Shown here piece by piece: positions 46,683-58,482 of a stretch of 64,000 bases of DNA. Position numbers and translations under genes: made by a program. Source of the stretch: Isoperla grammatica (lineage: Eukaryota > Arthropoda > Insecta > Plecoptera > Perlodidae); contig OX246740.1 in assembly GCA_945910005.1 (NCBI GenBank), positions 60,152,646 to 60,216,645 of the forward strand, read 5' to 3'. The notes beneath the pieces are model-generated. The model saw only the letters and a list, made by a program, of their open reading frames with translations, ran no database searches and was not told the DNA's origin. Each line of letters begins with the position of its first letter. Within the stretch, counting starts at the first letter, position 1.

Positions 46683-47214
46683 CGGGGATGTGTGGGGGCG
46701 AAGAGGCGATGTTTGTTCATGTAGATTAGTGCATGGGGGCACGTCAGTGCAGTATATTTTAAATAAACGTTTAACACGTTTAACAGTTGCCACTCGGAAC
46801 TAACTATATGACTTTTGCGTGGGCTTTACTCTTCACTTGTTGTGAAGAGGTAAATATGAGCCTGACTGGTCTCATGTTGTACTACTCTAGTTCTTTACCA
46901 CCTACTTGCATCAGATCAATACGTGATGAATGATGATATACGACCGTATATTGAAGACCTGAAACCCCAACGCAGTGAGCGTAACAATGGGAGTACATGA
47001 GATGAGAGGTGAGCGTGAAAGGATGGAGCTGAGGTTGGCGTAGAAACCAATGCAAGCCACGTAGCGCGAATGTTATTGGATGCGGTAGTAGGCGGCGTAT
47101 ATGGTAAATGCTGTGACGAAACTTTTCCAAATGACGGAATAAAAGACGAAAAGTAACACATGGAAATGGTCGTCTTACTTTCACCATCGGCCGGCCTTAC
47201 TTTCTAGTCGGACG
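46683..47214. other. Intergenic region
   Basis: No gene or repeat recognised. Confidence 0.4.
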
Positions 47215-47358
47215 AGCCGTGGGTGCGACCGCAGCGAGGGCTATACAGACGATCCGTATGACCAGGGCTATCGAGACGATCTGTGCGACCGCAGCGAGGG
47301 CTATACAGACGATCCGTATGACCAGGGCTATAGAGTAGATATGTGCGACCGCAGCGAG
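47215..47358. repeat. 60-bp tandem repeat, 2 to 3 copies
   Basis: GTGCGACCGCAGCGAGGGCT, ATACAGACGATCCGTATGAC and CAGGGCTATCGAGACGATCT form the unit. Confidence 0.85.
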
Positions 47359-47359
47359 G

Positions 47360-47945
47360 GCGTGAGTAATTGCGGGAGTAGTTTGCGGGAGTAACTTGCG
47401 GGACTAACATGCGTGAGTAACTTGCGTGAGTAACTTGCGGGTTTAGTTTGCGGGAGAAACTGGCGGACGTAACTTGCGGGAGTAACTTGCGGGACTAACA
47501 TGCGTGCGTAACTTGCGTGAGTAACCTGCGGGAGTAGTTTGTGGGAGTAACTTGCGGGAGTATGTTGCGTGAGTAGCATGCGGGAGTAGTTTGCGGGAGT
47601 AACTTGCGGGACTTACATGCGTGCGTAACTTGCGTGAGTAACCTGCGGGAGTAGTTTGCGGGAGTAACTTGCGGGAGTAACTTGCGGGAGTAGCATGCGG
47701 GAGTAGTTTGCGGGAGTAACTTGCGGGACTAACATGCGTGCGTAACTTGCGTGAGTAACCTGCGGGAGTAGTTTGCGGGAGTAACTTGCGGGAGTAACTT
47801 GCGGGAGTAGCATGCGGGAGTAGTTTGCGGGAGTAACTTGCGGGACTAACATGCGTGCGTAACTTGCGTGAGTAACCTGCGGGAGTAGTTTGCGGGAGTA
47901 GCTTGCGGGAGTAACTTGCAGGAGTAGCATGCGGGAGTAACTTTC
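47360..47945. repeat. Array of a 13-bp motif with a higher-order period of about 120 bp
   Basis: The base motif is GGGAGTAACTTGC with variants GGGACTAACATGC, GTGAGTAACCTGC and GGGAGTAGTTTGC. Their order repeats every nine or so motifs from about 47570 to 47900. Confidence 0.9.
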
Positions 47946-47983
47946 TCGTGTACTACGGGTGTACAAGTGTTTATGGTAGAATG

Positions 47984-48210
47984 GGTTAGGTTAGGTTAGG
48001 TTAGGTTAGGTTAGGTTAGGTTAGGTTAGGTTAGGTTAGGTTAGGTTAGGTTAGGTTAGGTTAGGTTAGGTTAGGTTAGGTTAGGTTAGGTTAGGTTAGG
48101 TTAGGTTAGGTTAGGTTAGGTTAGGTTAGGTTAGGTTAGGTTAGGTTAGGTTAGGTTAGGTTAGGTTAGGTTAGGTTAGGTTAGGTTAGGTTAAGTTAGG
48201 TTAGGTTAGG
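47984..48210 (+). repeat. Interstitial (TTAGG)n telomere-type repeat, about 45 copies
   Basis: 227 bp of TTAGG with a single substitution (GGTTAAGTT near 48193). TTAGG is the ancestral arthropod telomere motif. Unique sequence continues on the right, so this is an interstitial tract and not the chromosome end. Confidence 0.95.
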
Positions 48211-49226
48211 TTTTTCGATTATCTCGGCAACTGTTCGTCGTAGCGTAGAGCAAACCGGACCGTATGGCTACGGCACGGTTGCCATGGTGAAAACAAGTCA
48301 CTAAAATAACTATTTATCCGATTTTCGTAATACTGGGCCTTGGTCCGCGAATTAAGGGGCGAATGTTACGAAGCATTCAGCCTAGCGCGCGGGGAACAAG
48401 CCACTGAAAATACCCCACGCGTAGTGTTGCGTCTCCTTTAAACTTACTATATATCTCAGTATTGCTCGGATCGACTTCAGATAGGTCCAACGTATGATTA
48501 ATAAGACAACGCCTGGTTCATATTACCATAGCGATCTTCAACTTTATAACAGTGTTGTTATGTTATGACGGTTTATATACGCGAAGGTCATTCAAGTTTC
48601 CTACATAAATAAGTTTAAATAGATGACCGTTAAACATATGAAGCTGAAACATTTAATACTAATCAAACATGCATTAGTGCACAGATTCTTTCAGACAAAT
48701 ATGTGTCTAAAATTAATATTGTAGCCCCAAACAATTATTTTCCGAACGTCTGCAAAGTGGAACTTACAAACTTGAACGTGGCACCATACTCAGAAATGAT
48801 CCGTAGTACAGTATTTTTCTTTGAGGAAAGTTTGGTGCTTTTGTCACAAAGTGTACGATCCGACTGATATATTGAGCTTATGCCCATAACTATAAGGTTT
48901 TTGGGGTTTCCCGCTCATGAAATGAGTTTTGACATCGACTGTACTTCATTTCCCATCCTTTCATATGAAATCTCACGATGCTCATACAGAAAAGAAAGTC
49001 CGCGTCTTACTTTTTTGTCCAGATAACAACATAAGATCAGGCACTAAGCAGCCATGCTTATATAATAACTGGCCCGCCCCCTTAACATCCCCCCTTTTCA
49101 CCCCCCCCCCCCACACATTACGAGCGCTTACCGTCACTGTGTGTGGGATATTATCCCTCTGTTTCACTTTGCTCCCGGGACAAAAAAGTGTGGGGAATTG
49201 TGTTCTAACCCTAATGAGTCGAGAGG

Positions 49227-49259
<33 letters not shown>

Positions 49260-49483
49260 AGAGAGACAGAGAGAGAGAGAACTTTTAAATATCCTTCAAA
49301 GCGGTTACGTGTACGAAAAAACCGCACGAGACCTTTCACCTGAAATCATCTTCAGTTTGAGAGTGTTAAAAACCAGGCCACCACATGTTAGTGTTAGGTA
49401 AGTTACCAAGGCCACCGCACTACACAGGGCTATCTTGCCCCACGCTCTTCAAACATCACCAAGACAAGCAGCTCATTACAACA
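48211..49483. other. Intergenic region with simple-sequence tracts
   Basis: A run of 12 C near 49100 and a GA-rich tract at 49211-49280. No gene recognised. Confidence 0.45.
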
Positions 49484-50223
49484 TACACATTAGCGGACAG
49501 CCTGGCGGTTGAGATGGGTTGAGCATGGTTGAGACAACACACACATTAGCGGAGAGCCTGGCGGATGACATGGGTTGAGCATGGTTGAGACAACACACAC
49601 ATTAGCGGAGAGCCTGGCGGTTGAGATGGGTTGAGCATGGTTGAGACAACACACATTAGCGGGCAGCCTGGCGGTTGAGATGGGTTGAGCATGGTTGAGA
49701 CAACATACACATTAGCGGAGCGCCTGGCGGTTGAGATGGGTTGAGCATGGTTGAGACAACATACACATTAGCGGAGAGCCTGGCGGTTGAGATGGGTTGA
49801 GCATGGTTGAGACAACATACACATTAGCGGAGAGCCTGGCGGTTGAGATGGGTTGAGCATGGTTGAGACAACATACACATTAGCGGAGAGCCTGGCGGTT
49901 GAGATGGGTTGAGCATGGTTGAGACAACATACACATTAGCGGAGAGCCTGGCGGTTGAGATGGGTTGAGCATGGTTGAGAACACTCCTCACACGACCACC
50001 ACACTACACTGGGCTATCTTGCCCCACGCTCTTCAAACATCACCAAGACAAGCAGCTCATTACAACATACACATTAGCGGAGAGCCTGGCGGTTGAGATG
50101 GGTTGAGCATGGTTGAGACAACATACACATTAGCGGAGAGCCTGGCGGTTGAGATGGGTTGAGCATGGTTGAGACAACATACACATTAGCGGAGAGCCTG
50201 GCGGTTGAGATGGGTTGAGCATG

Positions 50224-50260
<37 letters not shown>

Positions 50261-51265
50261 CCTTTATTTGCAAACAGGAATCAAAATCCCACTAGTGCAA
50301 ACATAATACAATACAATATTATACACTCAGGTGACATGAGTAAGTAATAATACAACAAACAATTACACGAACAATTACAATAATAAAAAAATAAAAAATA
50401 CAACAGTTACAATAAAACATAATGCATAATACATAAGCAAGTATACCTTAACAACAGCAAGAAAATTACATGATTACTTTGACTACAGCGCCTGGATTAT
50501 TTTATTTTTAAAACAATTGTAACTTTCAAAACAAATGTCGGTGCTCAAATGCTCTGCTAGCTGGTTGTATGTAGATTGTAATCTATTGATGGCACAATGC
50601 TTATAGAGATCAATTCTATTGCTGGGGACGTAAAATGTAGAATGTCTTCTAGTTGTTCTTAGGGGGACAAAAAAGTTTAGATATGTTATCAATGGGGTGT
50701 CTACTGAATTGAAGACAACACACACATTAGCGGAGAGCCTGGGGGTTGAGATGGGTTGAGACAACATACACATTAGCGGAGAGCCTGGCGGTTGAGATGG
50801 GTTGAGCATGGTTGAGACAACATACACATTAGCGGAGAGCCTGGCGGTTGAGATGGGTTGAGCATGGTTGAGACAACATACACATTAGCGGAGAGCCTGG
50901 CGGTTGAGATGGGTTGAGCATGGTTGAGACAACATACACATTAGCGGAGAGCCTGGCGGTTGAGATGGGTTGAGCATGGTTGAGACAACACACACATTAG
51001 CGGAGAGCCTGGCGGTTGAGATGGGTTGAGCATGGTTGAGACAACATACACATTAGCGGAGAGCCTGGCGGTTGAGATGGGTTGAGCATGGTTGAGACAA
51101 CATACACATTAGCGGAGAGCCTGGCGGTTGAGATGGGTTGAGCATGGTTGAGACAACATACACATTAGCGGAGAGCCTGGCGGTTGAGATGGGTTGAGCA
51201 TGGTTGAGACAACATACACATTAGCGGAGAGCCTGGCGGTTGAGATGGGTTGAGCATGGTTGAGC
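49484..51265. repeat. 56-bp tandem array, about 22 copies, split by a LINE insertion
   Basis: Unit: ACATTAGCGGAGAGCCTGGC, GGTTGAGATGGGTTGAGCAT, GGTTGAGACAACATAC. An internal spacer at about 49990-50070 copies the unique sequence that precedes the array at 49411-49485, so unique flank and array were duplicated together, about 585 bp apart. A LINE fragment interrupts it at 50227-50712. Confidence 0.92.
50227..50712 (-). mobile_element. 5'-truncated LINE (non-LTR retrotransposon) 3' end
   Basis: On the minus strand the fragment encodes FFVPLRTTRRHSTFYVPSNR and YNQLAEHLSTDICF followed by a stop at 50483. This resembles the extreme C-terminus of Jockey/CR1-like reverse transcriptases of insects. 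A 3' UTR follows and ends in an (ATT)n tail, seen as (AAT)n at 50227-50259. Insertion interrupts the 56-bp array. The clade assignment is an inference. Confidence 0.65.
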
Positions 51266-52129
51266 CCACTCCTCACTCCTCACACAATGATGACAAGTTG
51301 CCCCTTAGACCCAACTGTTTATTCTACTTCTCTACTTTCTATAATCTACTTTTTCCATGCTTGATAATTCACGACCTGGGTGGGATACCTGGAGATTCCT
51401 AACACAGTGGGCGTGACAAATGGGATTTGTGCAATAACGGCAGGAATATGTTGACTTTTGTTGAAACAGCGTGCAGTGTTAGATAAGAATCTGTGGTCGG
51501 CATCAGACGGCTGGGCTGGTATAGGTGGCCCTCTAAGCACTTTGTCTGCGGCCCTGCTATAGCTGTGGCCCCTATAGCTGTGGTCCCTGAAGCTGGAGTG
51601 GACGAAGGCTGGGCTGGTATAGGTGCCAGGTGGCCCTCTAAGCACTTTGTCTGCGGCCCTCCTAGAGCTGTGGCCCCTAGAGCTGGATTGCGCTTGTGAC
51701 GACTCCATCTGATTCAGAAGACATCATATGACCCAAGATGTTGAGTAAACCAAATAATCAATTCGAGCCCCTCACTTTCTCGGGGCCCCGCCTTCCTATG
51801 ACGGATGGACGAAGGCAAATGTAATTGATAGTTGGATCGTTTCCACTTTTTTACCGCGGATGTTAGTTTTGCCTCCGCATGAGTGATGGAACTGAGATAA
51901 GAGACGGTGTGTTTATATAATGTAGGTAAAAACAGCCAGTAAGTGATGCGGGCATATGTTTACTTGATTACGGTGGAGAAAAAACACATCAGAATCATAG
52001 TTGATGAAACTTTCAATTAAAAGATGTGTAAGCTGCTACCCAGAAACTATCACCATACTAAGAGCCTTTGGACATTCCTTCACAGCTTACTCTCTTGTCT
52101 TGTGAGTTCAGACATTCCCTACCCGTCGG
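51266..52129. other. Region with an imperfect duplication of about 100 bp and an open frame of unknown status
   Basis: GGCTGGTATAGGTG, GGCCCTCTAAGCACTTTGTC and TGCGGCCCT occur twice (51513-51605 and 51610-51690). A minus-strand frame of 120 codons (51708-51346) spans both copies; it has a repeated RAADKVLRGPP motif and no recognised domain. It may be chance. Nothing else seen. Confidence 0.3.
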
Positions 52130-52260
52130 AACTTCGCGGGATTTAATTCGGGAGGTCGCCGGTTCGATTCCCCCCTCCGGCAGTCCTAACTAAGGTTTTT
52201 CCGAGGTTTTCCTCAGTCGTTAAGGCGAATGCTGGGATTGAGTCCTACTATTAGCTCTCA
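52130..52260 (+). mobile_element. tRNA-derived SINE fragment
   Basis: GTCGCCGGTTCGATTCCCCC carries an exact B box. It is followed by AGGTTTTTCCGAGGTTTTCC-TCAGTCGTTAAGGCGAATGC, a body type I associate with arthropod SINEs. Confidence 0.55.
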
Positions 52261-54419
52261 GACATTCCTTCCCAGCTATACAAACACCTTAATAACCTAG
52301 TTAGTCACCTGTAGAGGGGCACATCAGGTAAAGCTGGTGTGCACCCTATAACGGGCAACCCTACGAAAAATGATGATTATTATTATCTCTCTGCTGTGAA
52401 AACAACTTCTTGCCTGGTCCATGTTGAACGGTAATCGGTAGCTTGCAATATTAAACAACGCTATTTTAATGATATCTTGAGAACGCTTTAAGATATGGAA
52501 AAGTGTTCTACCCTCAGCGGACGAATGGGGGGGGGGGGGGGGGGGCTGAGCTTTTCTCTGTACTCACACATTTTACACAGCGAGGTACCAATAACTCTAG
52601 AGTACCTAGACCAATACGTATGGGCGGCCTCCCCCTACCCATAGCGGACGAATGGGGGGTGGGCCTGAGCTTTTCCCCTCGAGGCAATAAGCATTTTGTT
52701 CATTATTTATTTGTATCAGTTCGAGCGAGGTGTAAGCCCGAGACGGACAAACAGAGTATTATGTGTTCCGCGAGCCCATAGAGATCTGGTGAAGGGAAGC
52801 TTTCTTCTTAGGTGAGCGCATCCTGACCTTTAGCTGACCTCACTTTCTTCGTCTCGTGAAGGGTTTAGTTCCGGGGTCGACACCAGAGCGCTTATCTAGC
52901 GCTGTCGCCATTGGTCTGGATACGAGCCGCGTTACCTGCCAAGGCGACCTAGTAGCACTAGCAAATAGCAACTAGCAACAAACGATAGTCTCTCGTTTAG
53001 AATAGTAGCTACACAATTTTATTTTTTTTATTTATAAAAATCTGAATGCATACAGCCATAGCGCACTGTATAAATAATTCAATTTGTATTTATAGATTCA
53101 ACCCACTGAGTAACAAGACTGATTTTCAGTGGGGGACTTTTATTTAAAGTGACTACAACAACAAATAGCAACAACATTATAATCAGCATGTTTGTTATTT
53201 TTATTGAATTATTACTTACTGGTAATTATTATGTAAAATATGATGCTTTGTAGAAACCCATTAGTAAATAAACAAGAAAAAATGTTTCCACCAGAATGCA
53301 TCTAAACGAATGCATAATGCATCCATCATCTTATAATATATTTTGAGCCGTTATCGGCCTTGATTGTCGTGATCGTTACAATCCAGCTGGCGACATTACG
53401 ATTTTCTTGCGTTTAGCGCAACGCCATCCACTGCCGCTTCTTTCATTGTTGATCATTGTTCCGGATTACGATTGCAATCCCGATTATTCTGTGACGTAAC
53501 ACAAAATATATATTTGGGTACAAACACAATGTTTGGGCTGGGGGTTCTCCATAAAATAAACATGTATTGATTACTGTAGGGTCTACTGATTGTCGGTTCG
53601 AGCGAGGGCATCTGCCAGCTTTCACAAATCGTGGCGGCGTTTTAAAAATGAAATTAATTAAAAGTTTGTCAAATTGTCAGGAATTAAATAATTTCACCGT
53701 TATTTAATTACACCAGGCTTTGCAGGATTTTATGATCTTTCATTTCGTATTCGTTATTGTTGGCAAATGTTAATTTCATTACAAATGTTTAGCGCGCATT
53801 TTCCCATCTTTTCGCTTGTACGAGCATTTTAATGTTTAATCACACATGTTTAATCAATGGAACGAGTTCCGAAACACTTGTCAAAATGTGATGCTAGAAC
53901 GTGCTAGCTGACGCTAGAACCAATCTAATCTTCGCTAGAACCACATCATTTACAGGAGGTTTCGGAATGTACCCAAAAATGTGTGGAAAATACTAACAGG
54001 TTGAGGTAGTTGCCGAGAGATAATAGCACTAGACATGCTAATAAATAATAAATAATTTCGACTGGAATATCTTAGATAACTTCTTTGGAAAAGACGCGCT
54101 TCGACTTTTCAAGTTTTGACAACAACAACAACTCAAAGTGTTTTAATGGTACCTGCGTGAAGAAAGAGACGATATTTCGAAGTCGAAAATGGCCGCCGTA
54201 CCTGTTGCCAACATTAAAAACCAAATACGCTGAACTTCGAAAACAACAACCCGAATATGCTCTATTTATTTCATGACGTATTGTCAATCAGCATTACATT
54301 GTATACAAGCATATGTAATAATAAATATATAAATACATTTTTTTTTTATAATACACATTATAAGACAGTAAATAAATGCACTTTCCCGTCGTTCAACACT
54401 ATATACATAATCACTAATC
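52261..54419. other. Intergenic region
   Basis: A run of 19 G lies at 52527-52545, and a duplicated segment GCGGACGAATGGGGGG then CTGAGCTTTTC occurs at 52517 and 52643. The dispersed element of 11133-11200 recurs at 53097-53155. No exon supported; the frame at 54085 looks like chance. Confidence 0.4.
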
Positions 54420-54955
54420 AAATTTCGATTTGAAAGAGAGCCTGAGTATATTCATTTAATTTAATTCCTTATAATTAAGATCAATAACATCTACTTAAAG
54501 CATTTATAAACAAACCTGCTCAAAATCTGTGGTAAGTCACGCAGGTATGTTTTTAAAGTAGTTGTAATTGATATTAATTAGAAGGAATCACATTAAATTA
54601 ATATTCTCAGGTTCACTTACAAATCGATACCTACCTACTTTGTGTGAAATTACGTAATATCCGAATGACACCCGTGCAACTTACGTACTTATCTCTAAAT
54701 CTGTAGTATGTCACGACTCACGCAGGTATGTTTATATACCGGTATGCTTAAACTAGATGTAATCAATATTAATTGTAAGGAATCAAATTAAACGAATATA
54801 GTCAGGTTCTCTTACAAATCGCTACTATGTGTGACATTAAGTTATTTTCGAATGACAGCCCGTTAAACTTCCATAATCATCTCAAAATCTGTGGTATGTC
54901 ACTCAGGTTTGTTTATATATTCTTTAATTAAAGTAGATGTAATTGATATTGATTC

Positions 54956-55111
54956 TGTAGTGTACTGTATTACCGACTCCTACGCTTTAATTGCTCAGCG
55001 CTGCGCTGATAACGCAATCACATGAATAGTGTAATTAGTTAATAAAACATGGCGCTAACTGGAGTGCTCGCATATTGTTTTGCCTTTCCTTCCACCTCCA
55101 GATACATTACA
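54956..55111 (+). repeat. 5' LTR
   Basis: 156 bp, TG...CA ends, preceded by the GATTC target duplication. Contains a small palindrome around CAGCGCTGCGCTG. Confidence 0.95.
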
Positions 55112-57777
55112 ATGGCGACGAGGATGGGGGAGTTACACCTGTTGCACAAGCCGTTAGGAAGGTACCGCATCAACTGAAGCCGGCGATCAAGGCTAAGATT
55201 GATGAGCTAGTTGCAGCAGACCTGATCGAAAGGCATGTCTCCCCCTCCGAGTGGGTATCACCTATCGTCCCAAGTCAAACCAAGTCAGGTGAGATCAGAC
55301 TTTGCATTGATATGCGCGAACCTAACAAAGCAATTGTCAGGGAGAGATATGTAATCCCTACAATAAATGATATCATGCCAGAGTTACAAGGTAGTAAGGT
55401 GTTCAGCAAGTTAGATTTAAAGTCCGCGTTTCATCAGATAGTACTAAACAAGGAATCTCGAGAGATAACGACTTTCGTTTGTGCTGCTGGCCTGTTCCGG
55501 TTCAAGAGATTATTCTTCGGAATAAATTGCGCCCCGGAAATCTTCCAACGCCTGATGGAAACCGTGGTAGCAGACTGCGAGGGAGTCGAAGTATTTATCG
55601 ATGACTTGATCGTCCATGGTAAAGACCAAGCAGAACACGATCGTAGACTTCTTAAGTTGTTGCAGACACTTCTAGAGAAAGGACTAACGCTGAACGCGGG
55701 AAAATGTGAGATTAGCAAAACCCAGGTTGATTTCCTAGGACACCATATTTCTGGGCAAGGAGTAAAACCTCTTCACAGTAAGGTTAAAGCGGTGCAAGAG
55801 TTTAGACCTCCAGAAACTAAGGAAGAGATCAAATCATTTCTCGGAATAGCCGGATAGGCCTACTGTTCCCGGTTCTTGCCGAACTACTCTACTGTTACGG
55901 AACCACTCAGAAGACTTCTGAAGCAGAACGTGAGCTTCAAATGGGGTAAGGACCAGGCTGAGGCATTCAATGAAATCAAAGGGATGCTAGCTGATACAAG
56001 TACTTTAGGGTTCTATACTCATGGCGCTCCAACAACTATAATTGCGGATGCCAGCCCATACGGGTTGGGGGCCGTTCTAATCCAGGAACAGAGAGATGGG
56101 CCCCGAATTATCGAATTCGCGAGCCGATCCCTCACTGATGCAGAAGTCAAGTTCAGCCATATCGAAAAGGAGGCACTGTCTCTTGTATGGTCGTGTGAGC
56201 GTTTCCACCACTACATTTATGGTGGCGAATTTACGCTTGTCACAGATCATAAACCCCTACAATTTATCTTCGGGACTAAATCGAGACCGTGTGCTCGAGT
56301 AGAGCGATGGATGTTAAGACTTCAAGGCTACAACTACAAGGTTATGTATCAACCAGGGAAGACCAACATAGCCGATCCACTATCTAGACTTCTGAAGCCA
56401 AGACAGAACGGCAATCCAGAACCTGATGAGATCCAAGACACTTACATACACTGGGTCGCAACACAGGCTGTACCTCAAGCAATGCGCCTAGAAGAGATAC
56501 AAGCAGTGTCAGAAAGTGACGAAGAAATAATCAAACTGCGGCAAAGCCTCACGGCAGACATTTGGCCCGCAGAACTCAGAACTTATGAGCAAATCAAACA
56601 AGAGCTCAGTTGCTACGAGTCAATCGTCCTACGCGGATCTCGCCTTCTCATTCCAAAGAAACTTCGTGCGCAAGTTCTCGAACTAGCACATCAGGGTCAT
56701 CCAGGGATTGTCGCTATGAAGCAAAAACTTCGCACCAAGGCGTGGTGGCGCAATATCGATAAAGATGTCGAGTTATTCTGCAAACACTGTCACGAGTGCC
56801 AGCTAGTAAGTTCCTACAGTCCACCAGAGCCGATGGTACGGAGCATTCTTCCAGAGCGCCCCTGGCAGGACATTGCAGTCGATTACCTGGGACCGTTACC
56901 AGACGGACAATTTATTCTTGTTGCTGTGGACTACTACTCCAGGTTTTACGAAGCTGCCCTGACAAGAACAACAACTTCGGAAAAAACTATCGACATCCTG
57001 GACGAGATATTTATGCGCTTCGGTTACCCTGAATCCGTAAAAACCGACAATGCCGCGTACTTTACGAGCGACGAGTTCAAGTCGTACTGCACGGCTAACA
57101 ACATCGAAATTAGGCATTCGACGCCGCTATGGCCTTGCGCTAATGGACTTGTTGAACGCCAGAATCGCGGTATCGTCAAGCGTTTAAAGATCGCCGCATC
57201 GAAAGGAGAAACGATGAAAAACGCTCTCCGGGAATACTTGTTTTTGTATCGCACAACTCCCCATTCCGTGACTGGGTGTACTCCCGCATTCCTTATGTTT
57301 GGGAGGGAACTACGTGACAAGATACCTACCCTACACCCGACACCGCACTTGGATGAAGCAGTCCGCGACCGAGACCGGGTGAAAAAGCAGATCGGGAAGG
57401 AGTATGGTGATAACACCAGACATGCTATAAACAGCGACATAGCAGTGGGAGACCTAGTGCTGGCTCGACAGGACAAACAGAATAAACTGTCAACTCCCTA
57501 CTTTCCTGTACCCTTCGAGGTGACTGGTCGCACCGGCAGTGAAGTAACCATTTGTTCCCCGCAAGGTGTGAACTACCGCAGAAATGTGAGTCACCTACGG
57601 AAATATTGGAAGGCAAACCCCGAGAGTGAGGCTGTTCCTGCCGACTCATCAGACACAGGCCCTCCACTCCAAACCCTGCAGGCTACACAATCACCTGCTC
57701 TCAGTCAGGACCAGGACTTACCGGGACCCAGCCGGGACCGGAAAGCTCCCGCATGGTTAAAGGATTTTCACCATTAA
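55112..57777 (+). pseudogene. pol: Ty3/gypsy pol polyprotein (RT, RNase H, integrase), interrupted by an in-frame TAG
   Basis: A single frame runs from the 5' LTR to TAA at 57775-57777, broken only by TAG at 55855-55857. Reverse transcriptase: LDLKSAFHQI (first catalytic Asp) and VFIDDL (the FIDD form of the YxDD box). RNase H: ADASPYGLGAV, HIEKEAL and TDHKPL. Integrase: an HHCC zinc site (HQGHPG ... CKHCHEC), then the D,D,E residues in DYLGPLPDG, KTDNAAYF and NGLVERQNRG. The C-terminus has STPYFPVPFEV, similar to a GPY/F module. The stop falls in the RT connection just before YCSRFLPNYS, where relatives have a continuous GxxxYCxRF segment, and appears to sit in a few extra bases. Upstream there is no gag zinc knuckle or DTG protease. 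It could be read only by stop suppression, so it is called broken. Confidence 0.9.
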
Positions 57778-58016
57778 TCATAAGACTATTGTATTCTATT
57801 AACCATGTACTAGTGTTACTTTTTATTTACTCATTCGTAGTATAGTCAAGACCAAGTTAAGACCTTCAGTTTTCTTGTGTTTTTAAAGCCCTGTTTCATA
57901 AGTACTTTTACTATACTAATACCTTGTCAATGAACAGTTGAAACCTGAGAAGAGGTCATTGAAATATAATCCTTTCATAATCATTTCATGTAGTCAAACA
58001 ACTAAAAGGGGAGAGA

Positions 58017-58172
58017 TGTAGTGTACTGTATTACCGACTCCTACGCTTTAATTGCTCAGCGCTGCGCTGATAACGCAATCACATGAATAGTGTAATTAGT
58101 TAATAAAACATGGCGCTAACTGGAGTGCTCGCATATTGTTTTGCCTTTCCTTCCACCTCCAGATACATTACA
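58017..58172 (+). repeat. 3' LTR
   Basis: Appears identical to the 5' LTR, preceded by a polypurine tract and followed by GATTC. Confidence 0.95.
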
Positions 58173-58448
58173 GATTCTAATGATTAAAATTAAATGAATA
58201 CACTCAGGTTCTCTTACAAATCGATACTATGTTTGAAATTACGAAATTTCCGAGTGACATCCGTCAAACTTCCGTAATTATATCAAAATCTGATGGTATG
58301 TGGCGCAGGTTTCTTTACGCATGCGCTTAAAGTAGATTTAATTGGTATTAATTGGAAGGAATGAAAATTAAATGAATATACCCAGGTTCTCTTACAAATC
58401 GGTACTTTGTTTAAAATTACGTAATTTCCGAATGAGAGCCCGTCAAAC

Positions 58449-58482
58449 CATTGAGTTTGTTAGTGTCCAACAAACTCAATGT
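58449..58482. other. 34-bp hairpin insertion with 6-bp flanking repeat
   Basis: CATTGAGTTTGTT and AACAAACTCAATG form a perfect 13-bp stem around AGTGTCC. TCAAAC flanks it on both sides (58443-58448 and 58483-58488), while other units of this satellite have TCAAAC once at this position. Confidence 0.8.

Larger units (their letters stand above)
54956..58172 (+). mobile_element. Ty3/gypsy LTR retrotransposon, gag and protease missing, recent insertion
   Basis: Two LTRs of 156 bp (54956-55111 and 58017-58172) begin TGTAGTGTACTG and end GATACATTACA, and appear identical. Both outer sides carry GATTC (54951-54955 and 58173-58177), the expected 5-bp target duplication. TGGCGACGAGGATGGG just after the 5' LTR is the likely tRNA primer-binding site, and AAAAGGGGAGAGA before the 3' LTR is the polypurine tract. 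The interior of 2905 bp starts directly with reverse transcriptase: gag and protease are absent. Identical LTRs imply a recent copy, presumably mobilised by proteins from a complete relative. Confidence 0.95.

Noticed and set aside
47984..48210. True chromosome end
   Set aside because: The TTAGG tract is followed by 15 kb of ordinary sequence including genes, so it is interstitial.
54085..54276. A 63-codon frame (plus strand) near 54085
   Set aside because: Short, Asn/Lys-rich, no splice or domain evidence, and adjacent to AT-rich repeats.
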